Below are positions 10,960 through 24,221 of a stretch of 64,000 nt of DNA, piece by piece; the stretch's first letter is position 1; the number at the start of each line of letters is the position of its first letter. The position numbers were made by a program, and so were the translations under genes. A model generated the notes under the pieces. It saw only the letters and a list, made by a program, of their open reading frames with translations. It did not search any database and was not told where the DNA came from. Source of the DNA: Saposhnikovia divaricata (lineage: Eukaryota > Streptophyta > Magnoliopsida > Apiales > Apiaceae); NCBI GenBank assembly GCA_036435485.1, contig CM071597.1:169800147-169864146 (forward strand). Direction: 5' to 3'.

Positions 10960-11433
10960 TGTTGGAAACGTAGATGGGCCTTGCACCAAATATATAAATT
11001 CTTTGTATAACACAAACACACACCTGTATATATTAATAATAATAAGCTACAACTTTCTTACACAATAACAAGGCTTCAGCCTTTTCTTTCTGTCTCTCTG
11101 CTCTCTTACACTTCGGTGTGATTCCTTTTTTCTTGGTATTCTATTTCAATATAACATACACGCTCTATTTATAACCTTCAAATGACATACTAACATCATG
11201 GCTTACGTTATCTATATACCAGCTTTGTCTTCCTTTCAAACTGAGCTATTCCAACAGCCTACCTTTATGTAGCCATCTTATTTGAACAACTGTTATCTTC
11301 TTTGTTTCACATCTTATCCCACCATAATTTCAGAAATTAAGTTATGGCTGTTGCTCTTATTTTCTTTCATTCATATTACTACATCTATGTAACCCAGCTG
11401 TTTTATTTCTTCCAGAGAGTTTGACTTCTAACA
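10960..11433 (-). repeat. 5' LTR of the gag-only element
   Basis: Bounded by TGTTGGAAACG at 10960 and GACTTCTAACA at 11433 (plus-strand view). The primer-binding site lies directly inside it at about 10946-10957 on the minus strand. Confidence 0.8.
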
Positions 11434-11625
11434 AAATATTGATAATTTACATTCATGGATGCAAAATTGGGATGAGATTCCTACCAAGTAAATTAAAAAT
11501 GGGATAAGATCTCCATCTAATAATTAAAAAATATGACCACATCTTAGGCTGACAAATCACCTACTGATCTACTTTCAATTAAATTGGCTTTTAAAATGAG
11601 AGGATATTAATAATTTGGGAGTAAT

Positions 11626-11763
11626 TACATTTCGAGGGCTGGAAAGGAAATCTTGGTGAAACAGGTAGCACATACATTACCATCTTATGCAATGAATGTG
11701 TTCCTTTTGCCTCTGGAAATTACAACAAGTATTGAGAAAAGTCTAACAAGGTTCTGGTGGAAT
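11626..11763 (+). pseudogene. LINE reverse-transcriptase fragment, truncated by the satellite
   Basis: The plus-strand reading ISRAGKEILVKQVAHTLPSY..., with MNVFLLP and ending TRFWWN, is the well-known segment after the reverse-transcriptase domain of plant LINE elements (consensus 'S.AG+E.L+K.V..A.P.Y.M..F.LP......+....FWW'). It covers about 46 codons. Stops lie just upstream, and the frame runs into satellite sequence directly after FWWN. No endonuclease, RT catalytic core or poly(A) tail is present. It marks the left edge of the satellite array. Confidence 0.75.
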
Positions 11764-11922
11764 TTTGACCGGTTTGACCGTTATAAAACCAAACCAAATA
11801 AATATAGGAAATTTTTTGAAAAATTACCACATAACTAAAATCGTTATATCTTAACATCCGTACGATTGGAACGTCGAATAAATAATTTAAAAAAATAGAT
11901 TCATCATTCGGGACAAGACTAG

Positions 11923-14900
11923 TTAAAAGGAAGGTCGACTTTGACCGGTTTGACCGTTATAAAACCAAACCAAATAAATATAGGAAATTTTTTGAAAAAA
12001 TACCACATCACTAAAATCATTATATCTTGACATCCGTGCGATTGGAACGTCGAAAAAATAATTTAAAAAAATAGATTCATCATTCGGGACAAGACTAGTT
12101 AAAAGGAAGGTCGACTTTGACCGGTTTGACCGTAATAAAACAAAACCAAATAAATATAGCAAATTTTTTGAAAAATTACCACATCACTAAAATCGTTATA
12201 TCTTGACATCCGTGCGATTGGAACGTCGAAAAAATAATTTAAAAAAATAGATTCATCATTCGGGACAAGACTAGTTAAAAGGAAGGTCGACTTTGACCGG
12301 TTTGACCGTTATAAAACCAAACCAAATGAATATAGGAAAGTTTTTGAAAAATTACCACATCACTAAAATCCTTATATCTTGAAATTCGTGCAATTGGAAC
12401 GTCGAAAAAATAATTTAGAAAAATAGATTCATCATTCGGGACAAGACTAGTTAAAAGGAATGTCGACTTTGACCGGTTTGACCGTAATAAAACCAAACCA
12501 AATAAATATAGGAAATTTTTTGAGAAATTACCACATCACTAAAATCATTATATCTTGACATCCGTGTGATTGGAACGTCGAAAAAATAAATTAAAAAAAT
12601 AGATTCATCATTCGGGACAAGACTAGTTAAAAGGAAGGTCCACTTTGACCGGTCTGACCGTTATAAAACCAAACCAAATAAATATAGGAAATTTTTTGAA
12701 AAATTACCACATCACTAAAATCGTTATATCTTGACATCCGTGTGATTGGAACGTCAAAAAAATAATTTAAAAAAATAGAATCATCATTCGGGCAAGACTA
12801 GTTAAAAGGAATGTCGACTTTGACTGGTTTGACCGTTATAAAACCAAACCAAATAAATATAGGAAATTTTTTGAAAAATTACCACATCACTAAAATCTTT
12901 ATATCTTGACATCCGTGCGATTGGAACATCGAAAAAATAATTTTAAAAAATAGATTCATCATTCGGGACAAGACTAGTTAAAAGGAAGGTCGACTTTGAC
13001 AGGTTTGACCGTTATAAAACCAAAATAAATATAGGAAATTTTTTGAAAAAATACCACATCACTAAAATCGTTATATCTTGACATCCGTGTGATTGGAACG
13101 TCAAAAAAATAATTTAAAAAATAGATTCATCATTCGGGACAAGACTAGTTAAAAGGAAGGTCGACTTTGACCGGTTTGACCGTTATAAAACCAAACCAAA
13201 TAAATATAGGAAATTTTTTGAAAAAATACCACATCACTAAAATCGTTATATCTTGACATCCGTGCGATTGGAATGTCAAAAAAATAATTTAAAAAAATAG
13301 ATTCATCATTCGGGACAAGACTAGTTAAAAGGAAAGTCCACTTTGACCGGTTTGACCGTTATAAAACCAAACCAAATAAATATAGGAAATTTTTTGAAAA
13401 ATTACCACATCACTAAAATCATTATATCTTGAAATTCGTGAAATTGGAACGTCGAAAAATAATTTAGAAAAATAGATTCATCATTCGGAACAAGACTAGT
13501 TAAAAGGAAGGTCGACTTTGACCGGTTTGACCGTAATAAAACCAAATCAAATAAATATAGGAAATTTTTTGAAAAATTACCACATCACTAAAATCATTAT
13601 ATCTTGACATCCGTGCGATTGGAACATCGAAAAAATAATTTAAAAAAATAGATTCATCATTCGGGACAAGACTAGTTAAAAGGAATGTCGACTTTGACCA
13701 GTTTGACCGTAATAAAACCAAACCAAATAAATATAGGAAATTTTTTGAGAAATTACCACATCACTAAAATCATTATATCTTGACATCCGTGTGATTGGAA
13801 CGTTGAAAAAATAAATTAAAAAAATAGATTCATCATTCGGGACAAGACTAGTTAAAAGGAAGGTCCACTTTGACCGGTTTGACCGTTATAAAACCAAACC
13901 AAATAAATATAGGAAATTTTTTGAAAAATTACCACATCTCTAAAATCGTTATATCTTGACATCCCTGTGATTGGAACGTCGAAAAAATAATTTAAAAAAA
14001 AGATTCATCATTCGGGACAAGACTAGTTAAAAGGAAGGTCGACTTTGACCGGTTTGACCGTAATAAAACAAAACCAAATAAATATAGCAAATTTTTTGAA
14101 AAATTACCACATCACTAAAATCGTTATATCTTGACATCCGTACGATTGGAACGTCGAAAAAATAATTTAAAAAAATAGATTCATCATTCGGGACAAGACT
14201 AGTTAAAAGGAAGGTCGACTTTGACCGGTTTGACCGTTATAAAACCAAACCAAATAAATATAGGAAATTTTTTGAAAAAATACCACATCAATAAAATCGT
14301 TATATCTTGACATCCGTGCGATTGGAACGTCAAAAAAATAATTTAAAAAAATAGATTCATCATTCGGGACAAGACTAGTTAAAAGGAAGGTCGACTTTGA
14401 CCGGTTTGACCGTTATAAAACCAAACCAAATAAATATAGGAAAATTTTTGAAAAAATACCACATCACTAAAATCGTTATATCTTGACATCCGTGCGATTG
14501 GAACGTCGAAAAAATAATTTAAAAAAATAGATTCATCATTCGGGACAAGACTAGTTAAAAGGAAGGTCGACTTTGACCGGTTTGACCGTAATAAAACAAA
14601 ACCAAATAAATATAGCAAATTTTTTGAAAAATTACCACATCACTAAAATCGTTATATCTTGACATCCGTGCGATTGGAACGTCGAAAAAATAATTTAAAA
14701 AAATAGATTCATCATTCGGGACAAGACTAGTTAAAAGGAAGGTCGACTTTGACCGGTTTGACCGTTATAAAACAAAACCAAATGAATATAGGAAACTTTT
14801 TTAAAAATTACCACATCACTAAAATCCTTATATCTTGAAATTCATGCAATTGGAACGTCGAAAAAATAATTTAAAAAAATAGATTCATCATTCGGGACAA

Positions 14901-16580
14901 GACTAGTTAAAAGGAATGTCGACTTTGACCGGTTTGACCGTAATAAAACCAAACCAAATAAATATAGGAAATTTTTTGAGAAATTACCACATCACTAAAA
15001 TCATTATATCTTGACATCCGTGTGATTGGAACGTCGAAAAAATAAATTAAAAAAATAGATTCATCATTCGGGACAAGACTAGTTAAAAGGAAAGTCCACT
15101 TTGACCGGTTTGACCGTTATAAAACCAAACCAAATAAATATAGGAAATTTTTTGAAAAATTACCACATCACTAAAATCATTATATCTTGAAATTCGTGAA
15201 ATTGGAACGTCGAAAAATAATTTAGAAAAATAGATTCATCATTCGGGACAAGACTAGTTAAAAGGAAGGTCGACTTTGACCGGTTTGACCGTAATAAAAC
15301 CAAACCAAATAAATATAGGAAATTTTTTGAAAAATTACCACATCACTAAAATCGTTATATCTTGACATCTGTGTGATTGGAACGTCAAAAAAATAATTTA
15401 AAAAAATAGAATCATCATTCGGGCAAGACTAGTTAAAAGGAATGTCGACTTTGACTGGTTTGACCGTTATAAAACCAAACCAAATAAATATAGGAAATTT
15501 TTTGAAAAATTACCACATCACTAAAATCTTTATATCTTGACATCCGTGCGATTGGAACATCGAAAAAATAATTTTAAAAAATAGATTCATCATTCGGGAC
15601 AAGACTAGTTAAAAGGAAGGTCGACTTTGACAGGTTTGACCGTTATAAAACCAAACCAAATAAATATAGGAAATTTTTTGAAAAAATACCACATCACTAA
15701 AATCGTTATATCTTGACATCCGTGTGATTGGAACGTCAAAAAAGTAATTTAAAAAATAGATTCATCATTCGGGACCAGACTAGTTAAAAGGAAGGTCGAC
15801 TTTGACCGGTTTGACCGTTATAAAACCAAACCAAATAAATATAGGAAATTTTTTGAAAAAATACCACATCACTAAAATCGTTATATCTTGACATCCGTGC
15901 GATTGGAATGTCAAAAAAATAATTTAAAAAAATAGATTCATCATTCGGGACAAGACTAGTTAAAAGGAAAGTCCACTTTGACCGGTTTGACCGTTATAAA
16001 ACCAAACCAAATAAATATAGGAAATTTTTTGAAAAATTACCACAGCACTAAAATCATTATATCTTGAAATTCGTGAAATTGGAACGTCGAAAAATAATTT
16101 AGAAAAATAGATTCATCATTCGGGACAAGACTAGTTAAAAGGAAGGTCGACTTTGACCGGTTTGACCGTAATAAAACCAAATCAAATAAATATAGGAAAT
16201 TTTTTGAAAAATTACCACATCACTAAAATCATTATATCTTGACATCCGTGCGATTGGAACATCGAAAAAATAATTTAAAAAAATAGATTCATCATTCGGG
16301 ACAAGACTAGTTAAAAGGAATGTCGACTTTGACCAGTTTGACCGTAATAAAACCAAACCAAATAAATATAGGAAATTTTTTGAGAAATTACCACATCACT
16401 AAAATCATTATATCTTGACATCCGTGTGATTGGAACGTTGAAAAAATAAATTAAAAAAATAGATTCATCATTCGGGACAAGACTAGTTAAAAGGAAGGTC
16501 CACTTTGACCGGTTTGACCGTTATAAAACCAAACCAAATAAATATAGGAAATTTTTTGAAAAATTACCACATCACTAAAA
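11923..16580. repeat. Higher-order duplication, copy 1 (offset 7553 bp)
   Basis: Variant landmarks repeat at exactly +7553: the one-base-deleted 'tcgggcaagac' at 12788/20341 and 15419/22972, and the recurring frame starts 12275/19828, 13500/21053, 14379/21932 and 16135/23688. Homology in register begins near 11923 and stops near 16580, where the next variant box differs. That is a copied segment of about 4.66 kb (some 26-27 monomers). Confidence 0.85.
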
Positions 16581-17994
16581 TCATTATATCTTGAAATTCG
16601 TGAAATTGGAACGTCGAAAAATAATTTAGAAAAATAGATTCATCATTCGGGACAAGACTAGTTAAAAGGAAGGTCGACTTTGACCGGTTTGACCGTAATA
16701 AAACCAAACCAAATAAATATAGGAAATTTTTTGAAAAATTACCACATCACTAAAATCGTTATATCTTGACATCCGTGTGATTGGAACGTCAAAAAAATAA
16801 TTTAAAAAAATAGAATCATCATTCGGGCAAGACTAGTTAAAAGGAATGTCGACTTTGACTGGTTTGACCGTTATAAAACCAAACCAAATAAATATAGGAA
16901 ATTTTTTGAAAAATTACCACATCACTAAAATCTTTATATCTTGACATCCGTGCGATTGGAACATCGAAAAAATAATTTTAAAAAATAGATTCATCATTCG
17001 GGACAAGACTAGTTAAAAGGAAGGTCGACTTTGACAGGTTTGACCGTTATAAAACCAAACCAAATAAATATAGGAAATTTTTTGAAAAAATACCACATCA
17101 CTAAAATCGTTATATCTTGACATCCGTGTGATTGGAACGTCAAAAAAATAATTTAAAAAATAGATTCATCATTCGGGACAAGACTAGTTAAAAGGAAGGT
17201 CGACTTTGACCGGTTTGACCGTTATAAAACCAAACCAAATAAATATAGGAAATTTTTTGAAAAAATACCACATCACTAAAATCGTTATATCTTGACATCC
17301 GTGCGATTGGAATGTCAAAAAAATAATTTAAAAAAATAGATTCATCATTCGGGACAAGACTAGTTAAAAGGAAAGTCCACTTTGACCGGTTTGACCGTTA
17401 TAAAACCAAACCAAATAAATATAGGAATTTTTTTGAAAAATTACCACAGCACTAAAATCATTATATCTTGAAATTCGTGAAATTGGAACGTCGAAAAATA
17501 ATTTAGAAAAATAGATTCATCATTCGGGACAAGACTAGTTAAAAGGAAGGTCGACTTTGACCGGTTTGACCGTAATAAAACCAAATCAAATAAATATAGG
17601 AAATTTTTTGAAAAATTACCACATCACTAAAATCATTATATCTTGACATCCGTGCGATTGGAACATCGAAAAAATAATTTAAAAAAATAGATTCATCATT
17701 CGGGACAAGACTAGTTAAAAGGAATGTCGACTTTGACCAGTTTGACCGTAATAAAACCAAACCAAATAAATATAGGAAATTTTTTGAGAAATTACCACAT
17801 CACTAAAATCATTATATCTTGACATCCGTGTGATTGGAACGTTGAAAAAATAAATTAAAAAAATAGATTCATCATTCGGGACAAGACTAGTTAAAAGGAA
17901 GGTCCACTTTGACCGGTTTGACCGTTATAAAACCAAACCAAATAAATATAGGAAATTTTTTGAAAAATTACCACATCACTAAAATCGTTATATC
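15070..17994. repeat. Tandem duplication of an eight-monomer unit (1404 bp)
   Basis: Landmarks recur at +1404 (8 x 176 minus 4): 'tcgggcaagac' at 15419 and 16823, and the 73-codon frame at 16135 and 17539. The copy at 19476-24133 holds only one such unit, so the extra unit arose after, or was lost from, one of the large copies. Confidence 0.75.
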
Positions 17995-19475
17995 TTGACA
18001 TCCCTGTGATTGGAACGTCGAAAAAATAATTTAAAAAAAAGATTCATCATTCGGGACAAGACTAGTTAAAAGGAAGGTCGACTTTGACCGGTTTGACCGT
18101 AATAAAACAAAACCAAATAAATATAGCAAATTTTTTGAAAAATTACCACATCACTAAAATCGTTATATCTTGACATCCGTGCGATTGGAACGTCGAAAAA
18201 ATAATTTAAAAAAATAGATTCATCATTCGGGACAAGACTAGTTAAAAGGAAGGTCGACTTTGACCGGTTTGACCGTTATAAAACCAAACCAAATAAATAT
18301 AGGAAATTTTTTGAAAAAATACCACATCACTAAAATCGTTATATCTTGACATCCGTGCGATTGGAACGTCGAAAAAATAATTTAAAAAAATAGATTCATC
18401 ATTCGGGACAAGACTAGTTAAAAGGAAGGTCGACTTTGACCGGTTTGACCGTAATAAAACAAAACCAAATAAATATAGCAAATTTTTTGAAAAATTACCA
18501 CATCACTAAAATCGTTATATCTTGACATCCGTGCGATTGGAACGTCGAAAAAATAATTTAAAAAAATAGATTCATCATTCGGGACAAGACTAGTTAAAAG
18601 GAAGGTCGACTTTGACCGGTTTGACCGTTATAAAACCAAACCAAATGAATATAGGAAACTTTTTTAAAAATTACCACATCACTAAAATCCTTATATCTTG
18701 AAATTCATGCAATTGGAACGTCGAAAAAATAATTTAAAAAAATAGATTCATCATTCGGGACAAGACTAGTTAAAAGGAATGTCGACTTTGACCGGTTTGA
18801 CCGTAATAAAACCAAACCAAATAAATAAATATAGGAAATTTTTTGAGAAATTACCAAATCACTAAAATCATTATATCTTAACATCCGTGTGATTGGAACG
18901 TCGAAAAAATAAATTAAAAAAATAGATTCATCATTCGGGACAAGACTAGTTAAAAGAAAGGTCCACTTTGACCGATTTGACCGTTATAAAACCAAACCAA
19001 ATAAAAATAGGAAATTTTTGAAAAATTACCACATCACTAAAATCGTTATATCTTGACATCCGTGTGATTGGAACGTCAAAAAAATAATTTAAAAAAATAG
19101 AATCATCATTCGGGCAAGACTAGTTAAAAGGAAGGTCGACTTTGACCGGTTTGACCGTTATAAAACCAAACCAAATGAATATAGGAAAGTTTTTGAAAAA
19201 TTACCACATCACTAAAATCCTTATATCTTGAAATTCGTGCAATTGGAACGTCGAAAAAATAATTTAGAAAAATAGATTCATCATTCGGGACAAGACTAGT
19301 TAAAAGGAATGTCGACTTTGACCGGTTTGACCGTAATAAAACCAAACCAAATAAATATAGGAAATTTTTTGAGAAATTACCACATCACTAAAATCATTAT
19401 ATCTTGACATCCGTGTGATTGGAACGTCGAAAAAATAAATTAAAAAAATAGATTCATCATTCGGGACAAGACTAG

Positions 19476-22400
19476 TTAAAAGGAAGGTCGACTTTGACCG
19501 GTTTGACCGTTATAAAACCAAACCAAATAAATATAGGAAATTTTTTGAAAAAATACCACATCACTAAAATCATTATATCTTGACATCCGTGTGATTGGAA
19601 CGTCGAAAAAATAATTTAAAAAAATAGATTCATCATTCGGGACAAGACTAGTTAAAAGGAAGGTCGACTTTGACCGGTTTGACCGTAATAAAACAAAACC
19701 AAATAAATATAGCAAATTTTTTGAAAAATTACCACATCACTAAAATCGTTATATCTTGACATCCGTGCGATTGGAACGTCGAAAAAATAATTTAAAAAAA
19801 TAGATTCATCATTCGGGACAAGACTAGTTAAAAGGAAGGTCGACTTTGACCGGTTTGACCGTTATAAAACCAAACCAAATGAATATAGGAAAGTTTTTGA
19901 AAAATTACCACATCACTAAAATCCTTATATCTTGAAATTCGTGCAATTGGAACGTCGAAAAAATAATTTAGAAAAATAGATTCATCATTCGGGACAAGAC
20001 TAGTTAAAAGGAATGTCGACTTTGACCGGTTTGACCGTAATAAAACCAAACCAAATAAATATAGGAAATTTTTTGAGAAATTACCACATCACTAAAATCA
20101 TTATATCTTGACATCCGTGTGATTGGAACGTCGAAAAAATAAATTAAAAAAATAGATTCATCATTCGGGACAAGACTAGTTAAAAGGAAGGTCCACTTTG
20201 ACCGGTCTGACCGTTATAAAACCAAACCAAATAAATATAGGAAATTTTTTGAAAAATTACCACATCACTAAAATCGTTATATCTTGACATCCGTGTGATT
20301 GGAACGTCAAAAAAATAATTTAAAAAAATAGAATCATCATTCGGGCAAGACTAGTTAAAAGGAATGTCGACTTTGACTGGTTTGACCGTTATAAAACCAA
20401 ACCAAATAAATATAGGAAATTTTTTGAAAAATTACCACATCACTAAAATCTTTATATCTTGACATCCGTGCGATTGGAACATCGAAAAAATAATTTTAAA
20501 AAATAGATTCATCATTCGGGACAAGACTAGTTAAAAGGAAGGTCGACTTTGACAGGTTTGACCGTTATAAAACCAAAATAAATATAGGAAATTTTTTGAA
20601 AAAATACCACATCACTAAAATCGTTATATCTTGACATCCGTGTGATTGGAACGTCAAAAAAATAATTTAAAAAATAGATTCATCATTCGGGACAAGACTA
20701 GTTAAAAGGAAGGTCGACTTTGACCGGTTTGACCGTTATAAAACCAAACCAAATAAATATAGGAAATTTTTTGAAAAAATACCACATCACTAAAATCGTT
20801 ATATCTTGACATCCGTGCGATTGGAATGTCAAAAAAATAATTAAAAAAAATAGATTCATCATTCGGGACAAGACTAGTTAAAAGGAAAGTCCACTTTGAC
20901 CGGTTTGACCGTTATAAAACCAAACCAAATAAATATAGGAAATTTTTTGAAAAATTACCACATCACTAAAATCATTATATCTTGAAATTCGTGAAATTGG
21001 AACGTCGAAAAATAATTTAGAAAAATAGATTCATCATTCGGAACAAGACTAGTTAAAAGGAAGGTCGACTTTGACCGGTTTGACCGTAATAAAACCAAAT
21101 CAAATAAATATAGGAAATTTTTTGAAAAATTACCACATCACTAAAATCATTATATCTTGACATCCGTGCGATTGGAACATCGAAAAAATAATTTAAAAAA
21201 ATAGATTCATCATTCGGGACAAGACTAGTTAAAAGGAATGTCGACTTTGACCAGTTTGACCGTAATAAAACCAAACCAAATAAATATAGGAAATTTTTTG
21301 AGAAATTACCACATCACTAAAATCATTATATCTTGACATCCGTGTGATTGGAACGTTGAAAAAATAAATTAAAAAAATAGATTCATCATTCGGGACAAGA
21401 CTAGTTAAAAGGAAGGTCCACTTTGACCGGTTTGACCGTTATAAAACCAAACCAAATAAATATAGGAAATTTTTTGAAAAATTACCACATCACTAAAATC
21501 GTTATATCTTGACATCCCTGTGATTGGAACGTCGAAAAAATAATTTAAAAAAAAGATTCATCATTCGGGACAAGACTAGTTAAAAGGAAGGTCGACTTTG
21601 ACCGGTTTGACCGTAATAAAACAAAACCAAATAAATATAGCAAATTTTTTGAAAAATTACCACATCACTAAAATCGTTATATCTTGACATCCGTACGATT
21701 GGAACGTCGAAAAAATAATTTAAAAAAATAGATTCATCATTCGGGACAAGACTAGTTAAAAGGAAGGTCGACTTTGACCGGTTTGACCGTTATAAAACCA
21801 AACCAAATAAATATAGGAATTTTTTTGAAAAAATACCACATCACTAAAATCGTTATATCTTGACATCCGTGCGATTGGAACGTCAAAAAAATAATTTAAA
21901 AAAATAGATTCATCATTCGGGACAAGACTAGTTAAAAGGAAGGTCGACTTTGACCGGTTTGACCGTTATAAAACCAAACCAAATAAATATAGGAAAATTT
22001 TTGAAAAAATACCACATCACTAAAATCGTTATATCTTGACATCCGTGCGATTGGAACGTCGAAAAAATAATTTAAAAAAATAGATTCATCATTCGGGACA
22101 AGACTAGTTAAAAGGAAGGTCGACTTTGACCGGTTTGACCGTAATAAAACAAAACCAAATAAATATAGCAAATTTTTTGAAAAATTACCACATCACTAAA
22201 ATCGTTATATCTTGACATCCGTGCGATTGGAACGTCGAAAAAATAATTTAAAAAAATAGATTCATCATTCGGGACAAGACTAGTTAAAAGGAAGGTCGAC
22301 TTTGACCGGTTTGACCGTTATAAAACAAAACCAAATGAATATAGGAAACTTTTTTAAAAATTACCACATCACTAAAATCCTTATATCTTGAAATTCATGC

Positions 22401-24133
22401 AATTGGAACGTCGAAAAAATAATTTAAAAAAATAGATTCATCATTCGGGACAAGACTAGTTAAAAGGAATGTCGACTTTGACCGGTTTGACCGTAATAAA
22501 ACCAAACCAAATAAATATAGGAAATTTTTTGAGAAATTACCACATCACTAAAATCATTATATCTTTACATCCGTGTGATTGGAACGTCGAAAAAATAAAT
22601 TAAAAAAATAGATTCATCATTCGGGACAAGACTAGTTAAAAGGAAAGTCCACTTTGACCGGTTTGACCGTTATAAAACCAAACCAAATAAATATAGGAAA
22701 TTTTTTGAAAAATTACCACATCACTAAAATCATTATATCTTGAAATTCGTGAAATTGGAACGTCGAAAAATAATTTAGAAAAATAGATTCATCATTCGGG
22801 ACAAGACTAGTTAAAAGGAAGGTCGACTTTGACCGGTTTGACCGTAATAAAACCAAACCAAATAAATATAGGAAATTTTTTGAAAAATTACCACATCACT
22901 AAAATCGTTATATCTTGACATCCGTGTGATTGGAACGTCAAAAAAATAATTTAAAAAAATAGAATCATCATTCGGGCAAGACTAGTTAAAAGGAATGTCG
23001 ACTTTGACTGGTTTGACCGTTATAAAACCAAACCAAATAAATATAGGAAATTTTTTGAAAAATTACCACATCACTAAAATCTTTATATCTTGACATCCGT
23101 GCGATTGGAACATCGAAAAAATAATTTTAAAAAATAGATTCATCATTCGGGACAAGACTAGTTAAAAGGAAGGTCGACTTTGACAGGTTTGACCGTTATA
23201 AAACCAAACCAAATAAATATAGGAAATTTTTTGAAAAAATACCACATCACTAAAATCGTTATATCTTGACATCCGTGTGATTGGAACGTCAAAAAAATAA
23301 TTTAAAAAATAGATTCATCATTCGGGACAAGACTAGTTAAAAGGAAGGTCGACTTTGACCGGTTTGACCGTTATAAAACCAAACCAAATAAATATAGGAA
23401 ATTTTTTGAAAAAATACCACATCAATAAAATCGTTATATCTTGACATCCGTGCGATTGGAATGTCAAAAAAATAATTTAAAAAAATAGATTCATCATTCG
23501 GGACAAGACTAGTTAAAAGGAAAGTCCACTTTGACCGGTTTGACCGTTATAAAACCAAACCAAATAAATATAGGAAATTTTTTGAAAAATTACCACAGCA
23601 CTAAAATCATTATATCTTGAAATTCGTGAAATTGGAACGTCGAAAAATAATTTAGAAAAATAGATTCATCATTCGGGACAAGACTAGTTAAAAGGAAGGT
23701 CGACTTTGACCGGTTTGACCGTAATAAAACCAAATCAAATAAATATAGGAAATTTTTTGAAAAATTACCACATCACTAAAATCATTATATCTTGACATCC
23801 GTGCGATTGGAACATCGAAAAAATAATTTAAAAAAATAGATTCATCATTCGGGACAAGACTAGTTAAAAGGAATGTCGACTTTGACCAGTTTGACCGTAA
23901 TAAAACCAAACCAAATAAATATAGGAAATTTTTTGAGAAATTACCACATCACTAAAATCATTATATCTTGACATCCGTGTGATTGGAACGTTGAAAAAAT
24001 AAATTAAAAAAATAGATTCATCATTCGGGACAAGACTAGTTAAAAGGATGGTCCACTTTGACCGGTTTGACCGTTATAAAACCAAACCAAATAAATATAG
24101 GAAATTTTTTGAAAAATTACCACATCACTAAAA
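19476..24133. repeat. Higher-order duplication, copy 2
   Basis: The partner of 11923-16580, with only scattered single-base differences visible (for example GGATGGTCC against GGAAGGTCC near 24047). The Tekay element lies about 90 bp beyond its right end. Confidence 0.85.
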
Positions 24134-24221
24134 TCGTTATATCTTGACATCCCTGTGATTGGAACGTCGAAAAAATAATTTAAAAAAAAGATTCATCATT
24201 CGGGACAAGACTAGTTAAAAG

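Larger units (their letters stand above)
9435..11433 (-). mobile_element. Gag-only copia-type retrotransposon (TR-GAG-like), complete with TSD
   Basis: LTRs at 9435-9901 (467 bp) and 10960-11433 (474 bp) flank a 1058-bp interior. On the minus strand the LTR starts TGTTAGAAGTC. The primer-binding site TGGTATCAGAGC sits just inside the 10960 LTR, and a purine tract ending AAGGGGGAG precedes the 9901 LTR. The flanks 9430-9434 and 11434-11438 are both AAATA, a perfect target duplication. The only coding sequence is a copia-like gag; no protease, integrase or reverse transcriptase is present, so movement depended on a partner. The LTRs differ at many positions and by indels, so the insertion is older than the two large elements in the satellite. 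Confidence 0.85.
11764..24221. repeat. 176-bp tandem satellite array, left block (about 71 monomers)
   Basis: The GTCGACTTTGACC landmark recurs at 11934, 12110, 12286 and 12462, giving a 176-bp period. Each monomer carries a doubled TTTGACCG, an A-rich middle with 'ccacatcactaaaatc', a 'tgacatccgtgcgattgg' or 'tgaaattcgtgcaattgg' variant box, and 'gattcatcattcgggacaag'. Several variant classes recur in order, showing higher-order repeats. The short minus-strand frames of 73-79 codons that repeat through the array are by-products of the monomer, not genes. The array was one block with the two others before the Tekay and SIRE insertions. Confidence 0.97.

Noticed and set aside
12109..12284. A CENP-B box in the satellite
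   Set aside because: The nearest stretch ('ttcatcattcggga') has the wrong spacing and lacks the TTCG half, so it does not match the 17-bp box.
11764..24221. A CRISPR-like array (regular repeats)
   Set aside because: Units are contiguous 176-bp monomers with no unique spacers, in plant DNA.
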